Source: Variovorax paradoxus (lineage in GTDB: Bacteria; Pseudomonadota; Gammaproteobacteria; Burkholderiales; Burkholderiaceae_C). Taken from it: 64,000 nt of DNA. The notes below the pieces were generated by a model, which was given only the letters and a program-made list of their open reading frames with translations, made no database searches and had not been told where the DNA came from. Position numbers and translations under genes: made by a program. Position 1 is the stretch's first letter. Each line of letters begins with the position of its first letter. This document shows positions 42,503 through 54,813 of the stretch, piece by piece. Location: assembly GCF_009498455.1 (NCBI RefSeq), contig NZ_CP045644.1:2855001-2919000 (forward strand). Direction: 5' to 3'.

Positions 42503-43717
42503 ATGATGCTTCCTGACTCCGCCGTTCTGAACGCGGTCATCCAATGGCTCGGACACGGCCTGTGGGACATTGCCTGGTGGCAAGTCGTGCTGTACACGCT
42601 CGTCACCACGCACATCACCATCGCGGCGGTGACGATCTTTCTGCACCGCACGCAGACGCACAAGGCGATGGACCTCGGTCCAATCCCCTCGCACTTCTTC
42701 CGTTTCTGGCTCTGGCTCGGCACCGGCATGGTGACGAAGGAATGGGTTGCCATTCACCGCAAGCACCACGCGAAGTGCGAAACCGCCGACGACCCGCACA
42801 GCCCGCAGGTCAAGGGCATCGACGAAGTCTTCTGGCGCGGCGCCGAGCTGTACCGCAAGGAATCGAAGAACAAGGAAACGATGGAGCGCTACGGTCACGG
42901 CACGCCCGATGACTGGATCGAGCGCAACCTGTACACGCGCTACAGCTGGCAAGGCGTGGGCCTGATGCTGGTGATCAACCTGGCGCTGTTCGGCGGGCTT
43001 GGCCTGACCGTGTGGGCGGTCCAGATGCTCTGGATCCCGATCACCGCCGCCGGCATCATCAACGGCATCGGCCACTACTGGGGCTACCGCAATTTCGAGG
43101 CGGCCGACGCCAGCCGCAACATCATGCCCTGGGGCCTGATCATCGGCGGCGAAGAGCTGCACAACAACCACCACACCTACCCGACTTCGGCCAAGTTCTC
43201 GGTCAAGAAGTACGAGTTCGACATCGGCTGGGTCTACATCCAGGTGTTCCAGAAGCTGGGCTGGGCCAAGGTCAAGAAGGTGCCGCCGAAGATGCTGATG
43301 GGCGACGTCCAGCCTGTGGCCAACGAGAAGACGCTCGAGGCCGTCATTGCCAACCGCTACGAAGTGATGGCCGGCTACGCCCGCGAAATGCGCCGTGCGA
43401 CCAGCGAGGAAATCGAAGTGCTCAAGGCCAAGGGCGCCGACCTGTCGGTGCTCAAGGCGGCCAAGCGCTGGCTGCATCGCGACGACGACAAGGTGCCCGC
43501 CTCGGCCCGCACCCATCTGGTGCAGGCCCGTGCCGCGCACCCGGTGCTCGACAAGATGGTCACGATGCGCGAAGAGCTGCGTCAGCTCTGGCTGAACACC
43601 TCGCAATCGCGCGAGCAGCTGGCAGCCGATCTGGCGGCCTGGTGCCACCGTGCGGAAGCCAGCGGCATCGCCGGCTTGCGCGAGTTCTCGACCCGCCTGC
43701 GCGCTGCACGCGCCTGA
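42503..43717 (+). CDS. Membrane fatty-acid desaturase (second copy)
   Basis: 404 residues with the histidine boxes HRTQTH, HRKHH and HNNHH, and the same long helical C-terminal extension as the desaturase at 11031. It may differ in substrate or be regulated differently. A six-codon ORF (42486-42506) overlaps its start, and a small hairpin lies just before it. The IS element inserted downstream separates it from a terminator at 45128. Confidence 0.92.
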   Translation: MMLPDSAVLNAVIQWLGHGLWDIAWWQVVLYTLVTTHITIAAVTIFLHRTQTHKAMDLGPIPSHFFRFWLWLGTGMVTKEWVAIHRKHHAKCETADDPHSPQVKGIDEVFWRGAELYRKESKNKETMERYGHGTPDDWIERNLYTRYSWQGVGLMLVINLALFGGLGLTVWAVQMLWIPITAAGIINGIGHYWGYRNFEAADASRNIMPWGLIIGGEELHNNHHTYPTSAKFSVKKYEFDIGWVYIQVFQKLGWAKVKKVPPKMLMGDVQPVANEKTLEAVIANRYEVMAGYAREMRRATSEEIEVLKAKGADLSVLKAAKRWLHRDDDKVPASARTHLVQARAAHPVLDKMVTMREELRQLWLNTSQSREQLAADLAAWCHRAEASGIAGLREFSTRLRAARA

Positions 43718-43792
43718 CCTAGAAAAGAGTGCCAGCGCCTCGCGCGCTGTTGCTCTTGCTCAATAGTGACCCGTCCTGCGATAGGTTGACAC

Positions 43793-44719
43793 CTATAAGG
43801 AACACATAGCCGGGATGTTGAATCCGGCAATAGACGCCCGATGAACCTCATCGGGCGTTTTCAATTCTAGGGACAGGTGCGGTCTTTCCTGGTTGTAGAT
43901 CTGCACGGCCTGACGGACCATCCGGGCGGCCTGCGCCAGATCTGCGGGCCGATGCAGCAGGAACTCCATCTTCAGGATTCCGTTGACGCGCTCGGCCAGC
44001 GCGTTCTGGTAGCAGTCGTAGCCGTCGGTCATCGAGCAGGTGATGCCATGGCGCCTGTGAATCTCCTGATAGTCGTTCGAGCAGTACTGGATGCCTCTGT
44101 CGGAGTGATGCACCAGCATCTGCCGCGTCTGCCGGCCCTTGAGCGCTTCCTTGAATGCTTGGCTGACCTGCTTGGTGTGCAGGCTGTCATGGACGTGATG
44201 GCCGACGATCTTGCGCGACCACGCGTCCGTCACCAGGCTGAGATAGACGAACCCCTTGTCAGTGGGCAGGTACGTGATGTCTGCCACCCACACCTGCTCG
44301 CTGGCAGTGGCTCGCACCTGATGCGGCCCTTCCTTGAGCAGGTTGGGATGGCGTCGGAAGCGATGATGGCTGTCGGTGGTCTTGTGATACGCCCGCCGGG
44401 GCGCCACCAGCATGCGGGCCTCGCGCAGCACGTCCAGCAGCGCATCGCGCCCCAGGCTCGCACCGGCCTGCTGCAACGGTTGCGCCAGCAGATGGTGCAA
44501 CTTGCGTGCGCCCAACCGGGGCTGGCGCAGGCGCACCTCTTGAACGAGCTCGATCACGGTGTCGGCGCGCGCACAGCGCTGCTGCTGATGCTGCAACTGC
44601 TGGTAGTAGGCCTGGCGGCTGACGCCCCAATGGCGGCAAGCCCTCGTCACGCTCAGCCCCGGGAGGAGCTTTTGCGAGAGGACTTGCCCGAAGGCTTTTT
44701 TACGATGCGCACCCCGTAG
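43793..44719 (-). CDS. IS3-family transposase OrfB (DDE integrase core)
   Basis: The -1-frame part of the element. The retroviral-type catalytic core shows the three acidic residues in WVADITYLPT, HHSDRGIQY and NALAERVNGILK. It is normally produced as an OrfAB fusion by frameshifting at 44695-44701 (A-AAA-AAG, giving KKAFGQV in the second frame), so it has no evident independent start. The left boundary given is the stop; the right boundary is approximate. The open frame itself extends upstream to about 44920. Confidence 0.9.
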   Translation of the reverse strand, partial: LRGAHRKKAFGQVLSQKLLPGLSVTRACRHWGVSRQAYYQQLQHQQQRCARADTVIELVQEVRLRQPRLGARKLHHLLAQPLQQAGASLGRDALLDVLREARMLVAPRRAYHKTTDSHHRFRRHPNLLKEGPHQVRATASEQVWVADITYLPTDKGFVYLSLVTDAWSRKIVGHHVHDSLHTKQVSQAFKEALKGRQTRQMLVHHSDRGIQYCSNDYQEIHRRHGITCSMTDGYDCYQNALAERVNGILKMEFLLHRPADLAQAARMVRQAVQIYNQERPHLSLELKTPDEVHRASIAGFNIPAMCSL

Positions 44720-45096
44720 TCCTTCTTCAGCACATCGATCACCGCCTCGAACAGTTGGGCCTTCTCGTTGGCTTCGCGAAGCTGGACTTCCAGGGCCTTG
44801 ATCTTCTGTTCGGGAGTCAGTGGTGCCGTGGGGGCAGATGAGGGTTTCTTGATCGGTACTGGCATGGGCAGTCCCGATGATGCCCAACCCCAGTTCTGGC
44901 GACCATGCTTGCGCAGCCACACCAGCACCGTCGAGCGGCCCTGGATACCGTAGCGCGCCTGAGCCTGCTTGTACGTGAGCTCGCCTTTTTCTACCTGATC
45001 GACCACCGACAGCTTAAAAGCCAGCGTGTAGTCCCGCTGTGTGCGTTTGACGCCTGATTCCATTGACTTGCCTTTTCTTGACAGAAAAGGTGTCAA
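44653..45096 (-). CDS. IS3-family transposase OrfA (helix-turn-helix)
   Basis: 147 residues. An N-terminal helix-turn-helix for IS-end binding (YKQAQARYGIQGRSTVLVWLRKHG), then a leucine-zipper-like coiled region (LEVQLREANEKAQLFEAVIDVL) and a basic tail. The slippery heptamer lies in VKKPSG near the C-terminus. The ATG is just inside the right inverted repeat. Confidence 0.92.
   Translation of the reverse strand: MTPFLSRKGKSMESGVKRTQRDYTLAFKLSVVDQVEKGELTYKQAQARYGIQGRSTVLVWLRKHGRQNWGWASSGLPMPVPIKKPSSAPTAPLTPEQKIKALEVQLREANEKAQLFEAVIDVLKKDYGVRIVKKPSGKSSRKSSSRG
44695..44701 (-). other. Programmed -1 frameshift site
   Basis: On the minus strand A-AAA-AAG in the orfA frame (GTA-AAA-AAG), the classic IS3 slippery heptamer. 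Slipping joins the OrfA and OrfB frames. The continuing reading gives KKAFGQVLSQ, in frame with the integrase domain. Confidence 0.9.
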
Positions 45097-45127
45097 CCCA
45101 GATCAGGACGGGTCATAGGGAACAAAG

Positions 45128-45152
45128 AAGCCGACCTGGGGTCGGCTTTTTT
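45128..45152 (+). terminator. Intrinsic terminator, separated from the desaturase by the IS
   Basis: Nine-base arms (45128-45136 and 45140-45148), loop TGG, then T residues. It probably ended the desaturase transcript before the IS inserted. Confidence 0.8.
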
Positions 45153-45192
45153 GCGCCCGCCTTTTCTGCTTTCGCAAAAAACGACGGGCAAT

Positions 45193-45224
45193 AAAAAACC
45201 CGCTGGGTGAGCAGCGGGTTTTTT
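45193..45224. terminator. Terminator after rpmB-rpmG
   Basis: Thirteen-base arms (45193-45205 and 45212-45224) with A- and T-runs at the outer ends. It lies 16 bases beyond the rpmG stop on the minus strand and could also act in the plus direction. Confidence 0.9.
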
Positions 45225-45240
45225 GGGAGAGCAGGCTGAA

Positions 45241-45414
45241 TTACTTCAGTTTGATTTCCTTGTATTCGACGTGCTTGCGCGCCTTGGGGTCGAACTTCAT
45301 GATCGACATCTTTTCAGGCATCGTCTTCTTGTTCTTGCTCGTCGTGTAGAAGTGGCCGGTACCCGCGGTGGATTCCAGCTTGATCTTTTCGCGTCCGCCT
45401 TTGCTCGTTGCCAT
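45241..45414 (-). CDS. rpmG: 50S ribosomal protein L33
   Basis: 57 residues, [20 protein letters not shown] at the start and [18 protein letters not shown] at the end, a standard L33. The zinc-binding cysteines of some L33 forms are absent (the C- type). It lies 11 bases after rpmB, as in many bacteria. Confidence 0.97.
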   Translation of the reverse strand: MATSKGGREKIKLESTAGTGHFYTTSKNKKTMPEKMSIMKFDPKARKHVEYKEIKLK

Positions 45415-45425
45415 GATTCAGCTCC

Positions 45426-45659
45426 TTAAGCTTGGCCGCGGGCACGCAGGTCTGCGAGCACGGCATCGATACCGTTCTTGTCGATCAGGCGCAGTGCAGC
45501 GCTCGAAACGCGCAGGCGAACCCAGCGGTTTTCGGTCTCGACCCAGAAACGGCGGTATTGCAGGTTCGGCAGGAACCGGCGCTTGGTTTTGTTGTTGGCG
45601 TGGGAAACGTTGTTTCCGACCATCGGGCCTTTGCCCGTTACGTCGCATACGCGTGCCAT
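45426..45659 (-). CDS. rpmB: 50S ribosomal protein L28
   Basis: 77 residues, a full L28 with [21 protein letters not shown] and [12 protein letters not shown] component of the large subunit near the peptidyl exit. First gene of a two-gene operon with rpmG. The region upstream to trxB (about 250 bases) holds no gene that I can see. Confidence 0.98.
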   Translation of the reverse strand: MARVCDVTGKGPMVGNNVSHANNKTKRRFLPNLQYRRFWVETENRWVRLRVSSAALRLIDKNGIDAVLADLRARGQA

Positions 45660-45907
45660 GTGGACACTCTTTCTTGAACAGCTGGCACCGGCGCAATCAG
45701 GGCGATTGCAGGGTGTTTTGCAGCTTGACCTCGCCAGAAACGGGTGGCGGTACCCCGGATTTGCCGCAACCAGACTCCCGGTGGGAGGTGGCCCTATTTC
45801 GGCAAAGCCTCGGATTATAGCCCCTTCAGGGCCCGCAGGGCTGGCCGCGCCGCAGAAGCGGGAAACCGGGCCCGGCAGGACGGTGACCCCTCCCCCGGGG
45901 AAGGGTC

Positions 45908-50261
<4,354 letters not shown>

Positions 50262-50374
50262 GCCGCAAGCGCGCCACCGACGACCACCATCGCCACCGCT
50301 GCAGGGCCGGTTACGTGCTGAGAGGCAAGTTGCAAACGCGCACCGGTACCGCTGCAAATCTTCATCAAAGCCTA

Positions 50375-50390
50375 CAGATGCCGGCATCTG
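50375..50390. promoter_or_regulatory. Perfect palindrome upstream of lolA
   Basis: CAGATGCCGGCATCTG is a 16-base perfect palindrome, 53 bases before the lolA start, without a T-run. It could be an operator, but the binding protein is unknown. Confidence 0.35.
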
Positions 50391-50442
50391 CTGCGGGTAG
50401 TGTCGATGGACATCGCAGCAACGTTTTTCCGAGGAACCTCCC

Positions 50443-51084
50443 ATGAAGAAAACCCGCCTCTGGCTGTTGGCCGGCCTGTTCTGTACGGTGGCCGGCAGTG
50501 CCTGGGCCGACGGGCTCGAAAGCCTCGAAGCCTTCGTGAAGACCGTCAAGTCTGGGCGCGCCGAGTTCACCCAGACCGTGACGGCCCCGCCGCGCGAGGG
50601 CCAGCCGGGCCGCGTGAAGACGTCGACCGGCACCTTCGAATTCCATCGCCCCGGCAAATTCAAGTTCGACTATCGCAAGCCCTTTGCGCAGAGCATCGTC
50701 GCCGACGGCAAGACGCTCTGGCTCTACGACGCCGACCTGAACCAGGTCACGCAGCGCACCCAGGCGCAGGCGCTGGGCTCGACGCCCGCGGCGCTGATTG
50801 CTTCCGCGGCCGACCTGCGCGCCCTGCAGGCCGATTTCGCGCTGGAAGCCGCACCGGAGCGTGATGGCCTGCAGTGGGTCAAGGCCACGCCGAAGAACAA
50901 GGACGGCCAGCTGCAGAACGTGATGGTCGGCTTCCAGGGCGACGCACTCGCGGCCCTCGAGATCCTGGACAGCTTCGGCCAGCGCTCGATGCTCAAGTTC
51001 AGCAAGGTCGAGGTGAACCCGGCGTTGCCCGCCAGCACCTTCGAGTTCAAGGCGCCTGCGGGTGCCGACGTGCTCAAGCAGTAA
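50443..51084 (+). CDS. lolA: Outer-membrane lipoprotein carrier protein
   Basis: 213 residues with a signal peptide (cut after AWA, residue 22), then the LolA beta-barrel-like fold with FEFHRPGKFKFDYRKPF and LWLYDADLNQV. It carries lipoproteins across the periplasm from LolCDE to LolB. GAGGAACC precedes the ATG. Between ftsK and rarA, a conserved order. Confidence 0.95.
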   Translation: MKKTRLWLLAGLFCTVAGSAWADGLESLEAFVKTVKSGRAEFTQTVTAPPREGQPGRVKTSTGTFEFHRPGKFKFDYRKPFAQSIVADGKTLWLYDADLNQVTQRTQAQALGSTPAALIASAADLRALQADFALEAAPERDGLQWVKATPKNKDGQLQNVMVGFQGDALAALEILDSFGQRSMLKFSKVEVNPALPASTFEFKAPAGADVLKQ

Positions 51085-51111
51085 TCCCCTCAGCAAGACG
51101 GCATCTCCGGT

Positions 51112-52404
51112 TTGGCCACGCGCTCCCACCAGCCCCTCGCCGAGCGCCTGCGTCCCAAGACGCTCGGCGAAGTGATCGGCCAGCAGCACCTGCTCGGTCC
51201 GGGCATGTCGCTGCGCATCGCCTTCGAGTCGGGCCAGCCGCACTCCTGCATCCTCTGGGGCCCGCCGGGCACCGGCAAGACCACCATCGCGCGGCTCATG
51301 GCCGACGCTTTCGATGCGCAGTTCCTGAGCATCAGCGCGGTGCTGGGCGGCGTGAAGGACATCCGCGAGGCGGTCGAGCAGGCCACGTTGGCACGCGACG
51401 GGCTCACGCAGCAGCGCACGATCGTCTTCGTGGACGAGGTGCACCGCTTCAACAAGAGCCAGCAGGACGCGTTTTTGCCGCACGTCGAGTCGGGCCTGTT
51501 CACCTTCATCGGCGCGACCACCGAGAACCCGTCGTTCGAAGTCAATTCGGCCTTGCTCTCGCGGGCGGCGGTGTATGTGCTGCAGTCGCTTAACGAAGGC
51601 GACCTGAAGCTGATCGTTGCCAAGGCGCAATCGATCCAGGCGGTTCCGGCCATCGACGAGGCGGCCATCGACCGCCTGGTGGCCTACGCGGACGGCGACG
51701 CGCGCCGCCTGCTCAACACGCTCGAGACGCTGGCCGTCGCGGCCGGCGCCGAAAAGCTCACGAACATCACCGACGAGTGGCTGCTGCGCGTGCTCGGCGA
51801 GCGCATGCGCCGCTACGACAAGGGCGGCGAGCAGTTCTACGACACCATCAGCGCGCTGCACAAATCGGTGCGAGGCAGCGACCCCGACGCTGCCCTGTAT
51901 TGGTTCGTGCGCATGCTCGACGGCGGCGCCGATCCGCGCTACATGGCGCGCCGCCTCGTGCGCATGGCCAGCGAAGACATCGGCCTGGCCGACCCGCGCG
52001 CGCTGCGCCTGGCGCTTGACGCGGCCGAGGTCTACGAGCGGCTGGGCACGCCCGAAGGCGAGCTGGCACTGGCCGAATGCGTGGTCTACCTGGCCATCGC
52101 GCCCAAGTCGAACGCGGTCTACAAGGCCTACAACGCGGTGCGCGCGCTGGTGAAGAAAGACAGCACGCGCCCGGTACCGATGCATCTGCGCAATGCGCCC
52201 ACCAAGCTCATGAAAGAGCTCGACTACGGCAAGGGCTACCGCTACGCGCACGACGAGGAGGGCGGTTTCGCCGCCGGCGAGCGCTACCTGCCCGAGGGCC
52301 TGGAAGGCCAGGTTTTCTACGAGCCGGTCGAACGTGGACTCGAAATCCGTATCGCAGAAAAGCTGCGCGAACTGCGCCGTCGCAACGCTGAACGAGACGA
52401 TTGA
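51112..52404 (+). CDS. rarA: Replication-associated recombination protein A (RarA/MgsA)
   Basis: 430 residues, AAA+ ATPase. Walker A GPPGTGKT (about 50-57), Walker B IVFVDEVHRFNKSQQD, sensor-1 GATTENPSF, and the C-terminal tetramerisation domain. It acts at stalled forks. TTG start at 51112, just 27 bases after lolA. The length is standard for RarA. Confidence 0.95.
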   Translation: MATRSHQPLAERLRPKTLGEVIGQQHLLGPGMSLRIAFESGQPHSCILWGPPGTGKTTIARLMADAFDAQFLSISAVLGGVKDIREAVEQATLARDGLTQQRTIVFVDEVHRFNKSQQDAFLPHVESGLFTFIGATTENPSFEVNSALLSRAAVYVLQSLNEGDLKLIVAKAQSIQAVPAIDEAAIDRLVAYADGDARRLLNTLETLAVAAGAEKLTNITDEWLLRVLGERMRRYDKGGEQFYDTISALHKSVRGSDPDAALYWFVRMLDGGADPRYMARRLVRMASEDIGLADPRALRLALDAAEVYERLGTPEGELALAECVVYLAIAPKSNAVYKAYNAVRALVKKDSTRPVPMHLRNAPTKLMKELDYGKGYRYAHDEEGGFAAGERYLPEGLEGQVFYEPVERGLEIRIAEKLRELRRRNAERDD

Positions 52405-52513
52405 TACCGTCTTGCAACATGCGCTCACGCCGCGCATGACCTCTCCCACATACAGCATGAGGTGAGCGGGTAAACCCCGGTCATCCCGCCCCAAAACAGC
52501 GCCGGGGCATGTC

Positions 52514-52519
52514 TAAAAT
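52514..52519 (+). promoter_or_regulatory. Candidate -10 element of the liv operon
   Basis: TAAAAT in a sigma-70-like context (GTCTAAAATCCC). It would place the transcript start near 52526 and give a leader of about 119 bases before livH. No convincing -35 was seen. Confidence 0.35.
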
Positions 52520-52532
52520 CCCGCCCACCAAA

Positions 52533-52624
52533 CCTACCGACGGCACATGTTGGCTGGTTTTTTGCTTGTCAAGCCAGAGGCGCCAAACCGGTGCCTCGGT
52601 AGGTGAATGGCACCCGCAAGGTGC
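52533..52624 (+). promoter_or_regulatory. Candidate attenuator leader of livHMGF
   Basis: A long-range helix 52533-52546 with 52591-52603 (13 pairs, one bulge) competes with two other pairings of GGTGCC (52590-52595): with GGCGCC at 52579-52584 and with GGCACC at 52609-52614. A further hairpin is 52610-52614/52620-52624. The leader ORF (52547-52606) runs through these. The switching layout is typical of attenuators or riboswitches; no experimental support is known to me. Confidence 0.5.
52547..52606 (+). CDS. Candidate leader peptide of the liv operon
   Basis: A 19-codon ORF (MLAGFLLVKPEAPNRCLGR) in the liv leader with Leu at positions 2, 6, 7 and Val at 8, using TTG, TTG, CTT and GTC. TTG and CTT are poor codons for this GC-rich genome. 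It overlaps the leader hairpins and stops 38 bases before livH. A clear ribosome-binding site is missing, so translation is not assured. Confidence 0.4.
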   Translation: MLAGFLLVKPEAPNRCLGR

Positions 52625-52644
52625 AACACATAGGGAATCGCGTT

Positions 52645-53574
52645 ATGGAAATATTGCTGCAGCAGATCATCAACGGTCTGGTTCTCGGCAGCATGTATGC
52701 CTTGATAGCCTTGGGCTACACCATGGTGTACGGCATCATCAATCTGATCAATTTTGCGCACGGTGAAGTGCTGATGGTGGGGGCGCTCACAAGCTGGACC
52801 ATCATCGGGCTCATGAAGGACGGCATGCCCAACACACCGGGCTGGCTGATTCTTCTCGTCGCGCTGATCATTGCCTGCGTCGTCGCGGCAAGCCTCAACT
52901 TCGTGATCGAAAAAGTGGCCTACCGGCCGCTGCGCAACAGCCCCAAGCTCGCACCGCTCATCACCGCCATTGGCGTGTCGATCCTGCTGCAGACGCTGGC
53001 CATGATCATCTGGAAGCCGACCAACAAGGCGTACCCCAACCTGCTGCCGACCGACCCCATCCACGTGGGCGGCGCAGTGATCTCGCCCACGCAGGTGATG
53101 ATCCTCAGCGTCACGGCGTTCTCGCTCGTGGTGCTGATGTGGCTGGTCAATTACACCAAGCTCGGCCGCGCGATGCGCGCCACCGCCGAGAACCCGCGCG
53201 TCGCGGCGCTCATGGGCATCCGGCCCGACATGGTCATCTCGGCCACCTTCATCATCGGCGCCGTGCTCGCGGCCATCGCCGGCGTGATGTACGCCTCCAA
53301 CTACGGCATCGCGCAACACGCGATGGGCTTCCTGCCCGGCCTGAAGGCCTTCACGGCGGCCGTGTTCGGCGGCATCGGCAACCTGGCCGGCGCAGTGGTC
53401 GGCGGCATTCTGCTGGGCCTCATCGAGGCCATCGGCTCCGGCTACATCGGCACCCTCACGGGGGGCGTGCTGGGCAGCAACTACAGCGACATCTTCGCTT
53501 TCATCGTGCTGATCGTGATGCTCACGCTGCGGCCTTCGGGTCTGCTCGGCGAGCGCGTGGCGGACCGGGCCTGA
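52645..53574 (+). CDS. livH: Branched-chain amino acid ABC transporter permease LivH
   Basis: 309 residues, eight or so hydrophobic segments, starting MEILLQQIINGLVLGSMYAL. The LivH family pattern GYTMVYGIINLINFAHGE and the cytoplasmic loop RAMRATAENPRVAALMGI are present. It is the first inner-membrane subunit of a HAAT-type importer. AGGGAA is upstream of the ATG. No binding-protein gene lies in the operon. Confidence 0.95.
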   Translation: MEILLQQIINGLVLGSMYALIALGYTMVYGIINLINFAHGEVLMVGALTSWTIIGLMKDGMPNTPGWLILLVALIIACVVAASLNFVIEKVAYRPLRNSPKLAPLITAIGVSILLQTLAMIIWKPTNKAYPNLLPTDPIHVGGAVISPTQVMILSVTAFSLVVLMWLVNYTKLGRAMRATAENPRVAALMGIRPDMVISATFIIGAVLAAIAGVMYASNYGIAQHAMGFLPGLKAFTAAVFGGIGNLAGAVVGGILLGLIEAIGSGYIGTLTGGVLGSNYSDIFAFIVLIVMLTLRPSGLLGERVADRA

Positions 53575-53587
53575 GGAGCAGCACACC

Positions 53588-54796
53588 ATGAAAAACAGCA
53601 AGAACCTCGCGCTCTACATCCTCGGCGTGGTCGCCGTGCTGGCGCTGCCCATCCTGTTGCAGACCCAAGGCAATGCCTGGGTGCGCATCGCCGACATCGC
53701 ATTGCTCTACGTGATGCTCGCGCTCGGCCTGAACATCGTGGTCGGCTACGCCGGCCTGCTCGACCTGGGCTACGTGGCCTTCTTTGCGGTCGGCGCGTAC
53801 CTCTACGCGCTGATGGGTTCGTCGCACCTCTCGGACACCTTCCCGTGGTTCAAGGCGATGTTCCCGAACGGGCTGCACACCTCGCTCCTGATCGTGGTTC
53901 CGCTCGCCCTGGTGGTGGCCGGTGTGCTCGGCGCGATGCTCGGGGCGCCCACGCTGAAGCTGCGCGGCGACTACCTCGCCATCGTGACGCTCGGCTTCGG
54001 TGAAATCATCCGGGTGTTCCTGAACAACCTCGACCAGCCGATCAACATCACCAACGGACCGAAGGGCATCACGGCGATCGACTCCATCAAGTTCTGGGGT
54101 CTCGACCTCGGCAAGGCGTGGAAGTTCGACGGCTTCACGATCTCGTCGGTCACGCTGTATTACTACCTGTTCCTCGCGCTGGTGGTGGCCACCATCATCA
54201 TTTCGCACCGGCTGCAGATCTCGCGCATCGGCCGCGCCTGGATGGCCATCCGCGAAGACGAAATCGCTGCCAAGGCGATGGGCATCAACACCCGCAACAT
54301 GAAGCTGCTGGCCTTCGGTATGGGCGCCAGCTTCGGCGGCGTGTCGGGCGCGATGTTCGCGGCCTTCCAGGGCTTCGTGTCGCCCGAGTCCTTCAGCCTG
54401 ATGGAGTCGGTGATGATCGTCGCCATGGTCGTGCTCGGCGGCCTTGGGCACCTGCCCGGCGTCATTCTGGGCGCCGTGCTGCTGGCCGCGCTGCCCGAAG
54501 TGCTGCGTTACGTGGCCGGCCCGCTGCAGGCGATGACCGACGGCCGCCTCGACGCGTCCATCCTGCGCCAGCTGTTCATTGCGCTGGCCATGATCATCAT
54601 CATGCTGATGCGTCCGCGCGGCCTGTGGCCTTCGCCGGAGCACGGCAAGACGCTGACGAAGAAGAACGGCGTGCCCGTCGACCCGGCCCATGCGGCCGTG
54701 GCGCCCGGTTCGCTCCAGACCCACGCACCGGGCATCGACAGCCCCGCCGACGAAGTGCCGGGTGCGGCATCGCGTCCCATGTCCATCAATCCGTGA
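53588..54796 (+). CDS. livM: Branched-chain amino acid ABC transporter permease LivM
   Basis: 402 residues, longer than usual because of a polar C-terminal tail (about 350-402). Multi-pass core with GLNIVVGYAGLLDLGYVAFF, the LivM signature, and the loop RAWMAIREDEIAAKAMGINT. It pairs with LivH. GAGGAGCAG precedes the ATG. Second gene of livHMGF. Confidence 0.95.
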   Translation: MKNSKNLALYILGVVAVLALPILLQTQGNAWVRIADIALLYVMLALGLNIVVGYAGLLDLGYVAFFAVGAYLYALMGSSHLSDTFPWFKAMFPNGLHTSLLIVVPLALVVAGVLGAMLGAPTLKLRGDYLAIVTLGFGEIIRVFLNNLDQPINITNGPKGITAIDSIKFWGLDLGKAWKFDGFTISSVTLYYYLFLALVVATIIISHRLQISRIGRAWMAIREDEIAAKAMGINTRNMKLLAFGMGASFGGVSGAMFAAFQGFVSPESFSLMESVMIVAMVVLGGLGHLPGVILGAVLLAALPEVLRYVAGPLQAMTDGRLDASILRQLFIALAMIIIMLMRPRGLWPSPEHGKTLTKKNGVPVDPAHAAVAPGSLQTHAPGIDSPADEVPGAASRPMSINP

Positions 54797-54813
54797 GCCC
54801 AGGAAACACAGAC

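Larger units (their letters stand above)
43767..45115. mobile_element. Complete IS3-family insertion sequence
   Basis: 1349 bases bounded by 27-base inverted repeats (43767-43793 and 45089-45115; 23 of 27 match; outer ends TGACCCGTCCTG). The flanking TAG at 43764-43766 and 45116-45118 is a three-base target duplication, usual for IS3. It carries orfA and orfB on the minus strand with a slippery A-AAA-AAG, so it looks intact and active. Confidence 0.95.

Noticed and set aside
44653..44720. Frameshifted, dead transposase
   Set aside because: The overlap is at a canonical A-AAA-AAG slip site in the right frame, so programmed frameshifting explains it better than decay.
45660..45907. Gene in the 248-base rpmB-trxB gap
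   Set aside because: Short frames here have no conserved sequence or ribosome-binding site; the stretch probably holds the rpmB promoter and trxB 3' end.
50365..52494. 709-codon antisense frame over lolA/rarA
   Set aside because: Same artefact; both plus-strand genes are complete and conserved.
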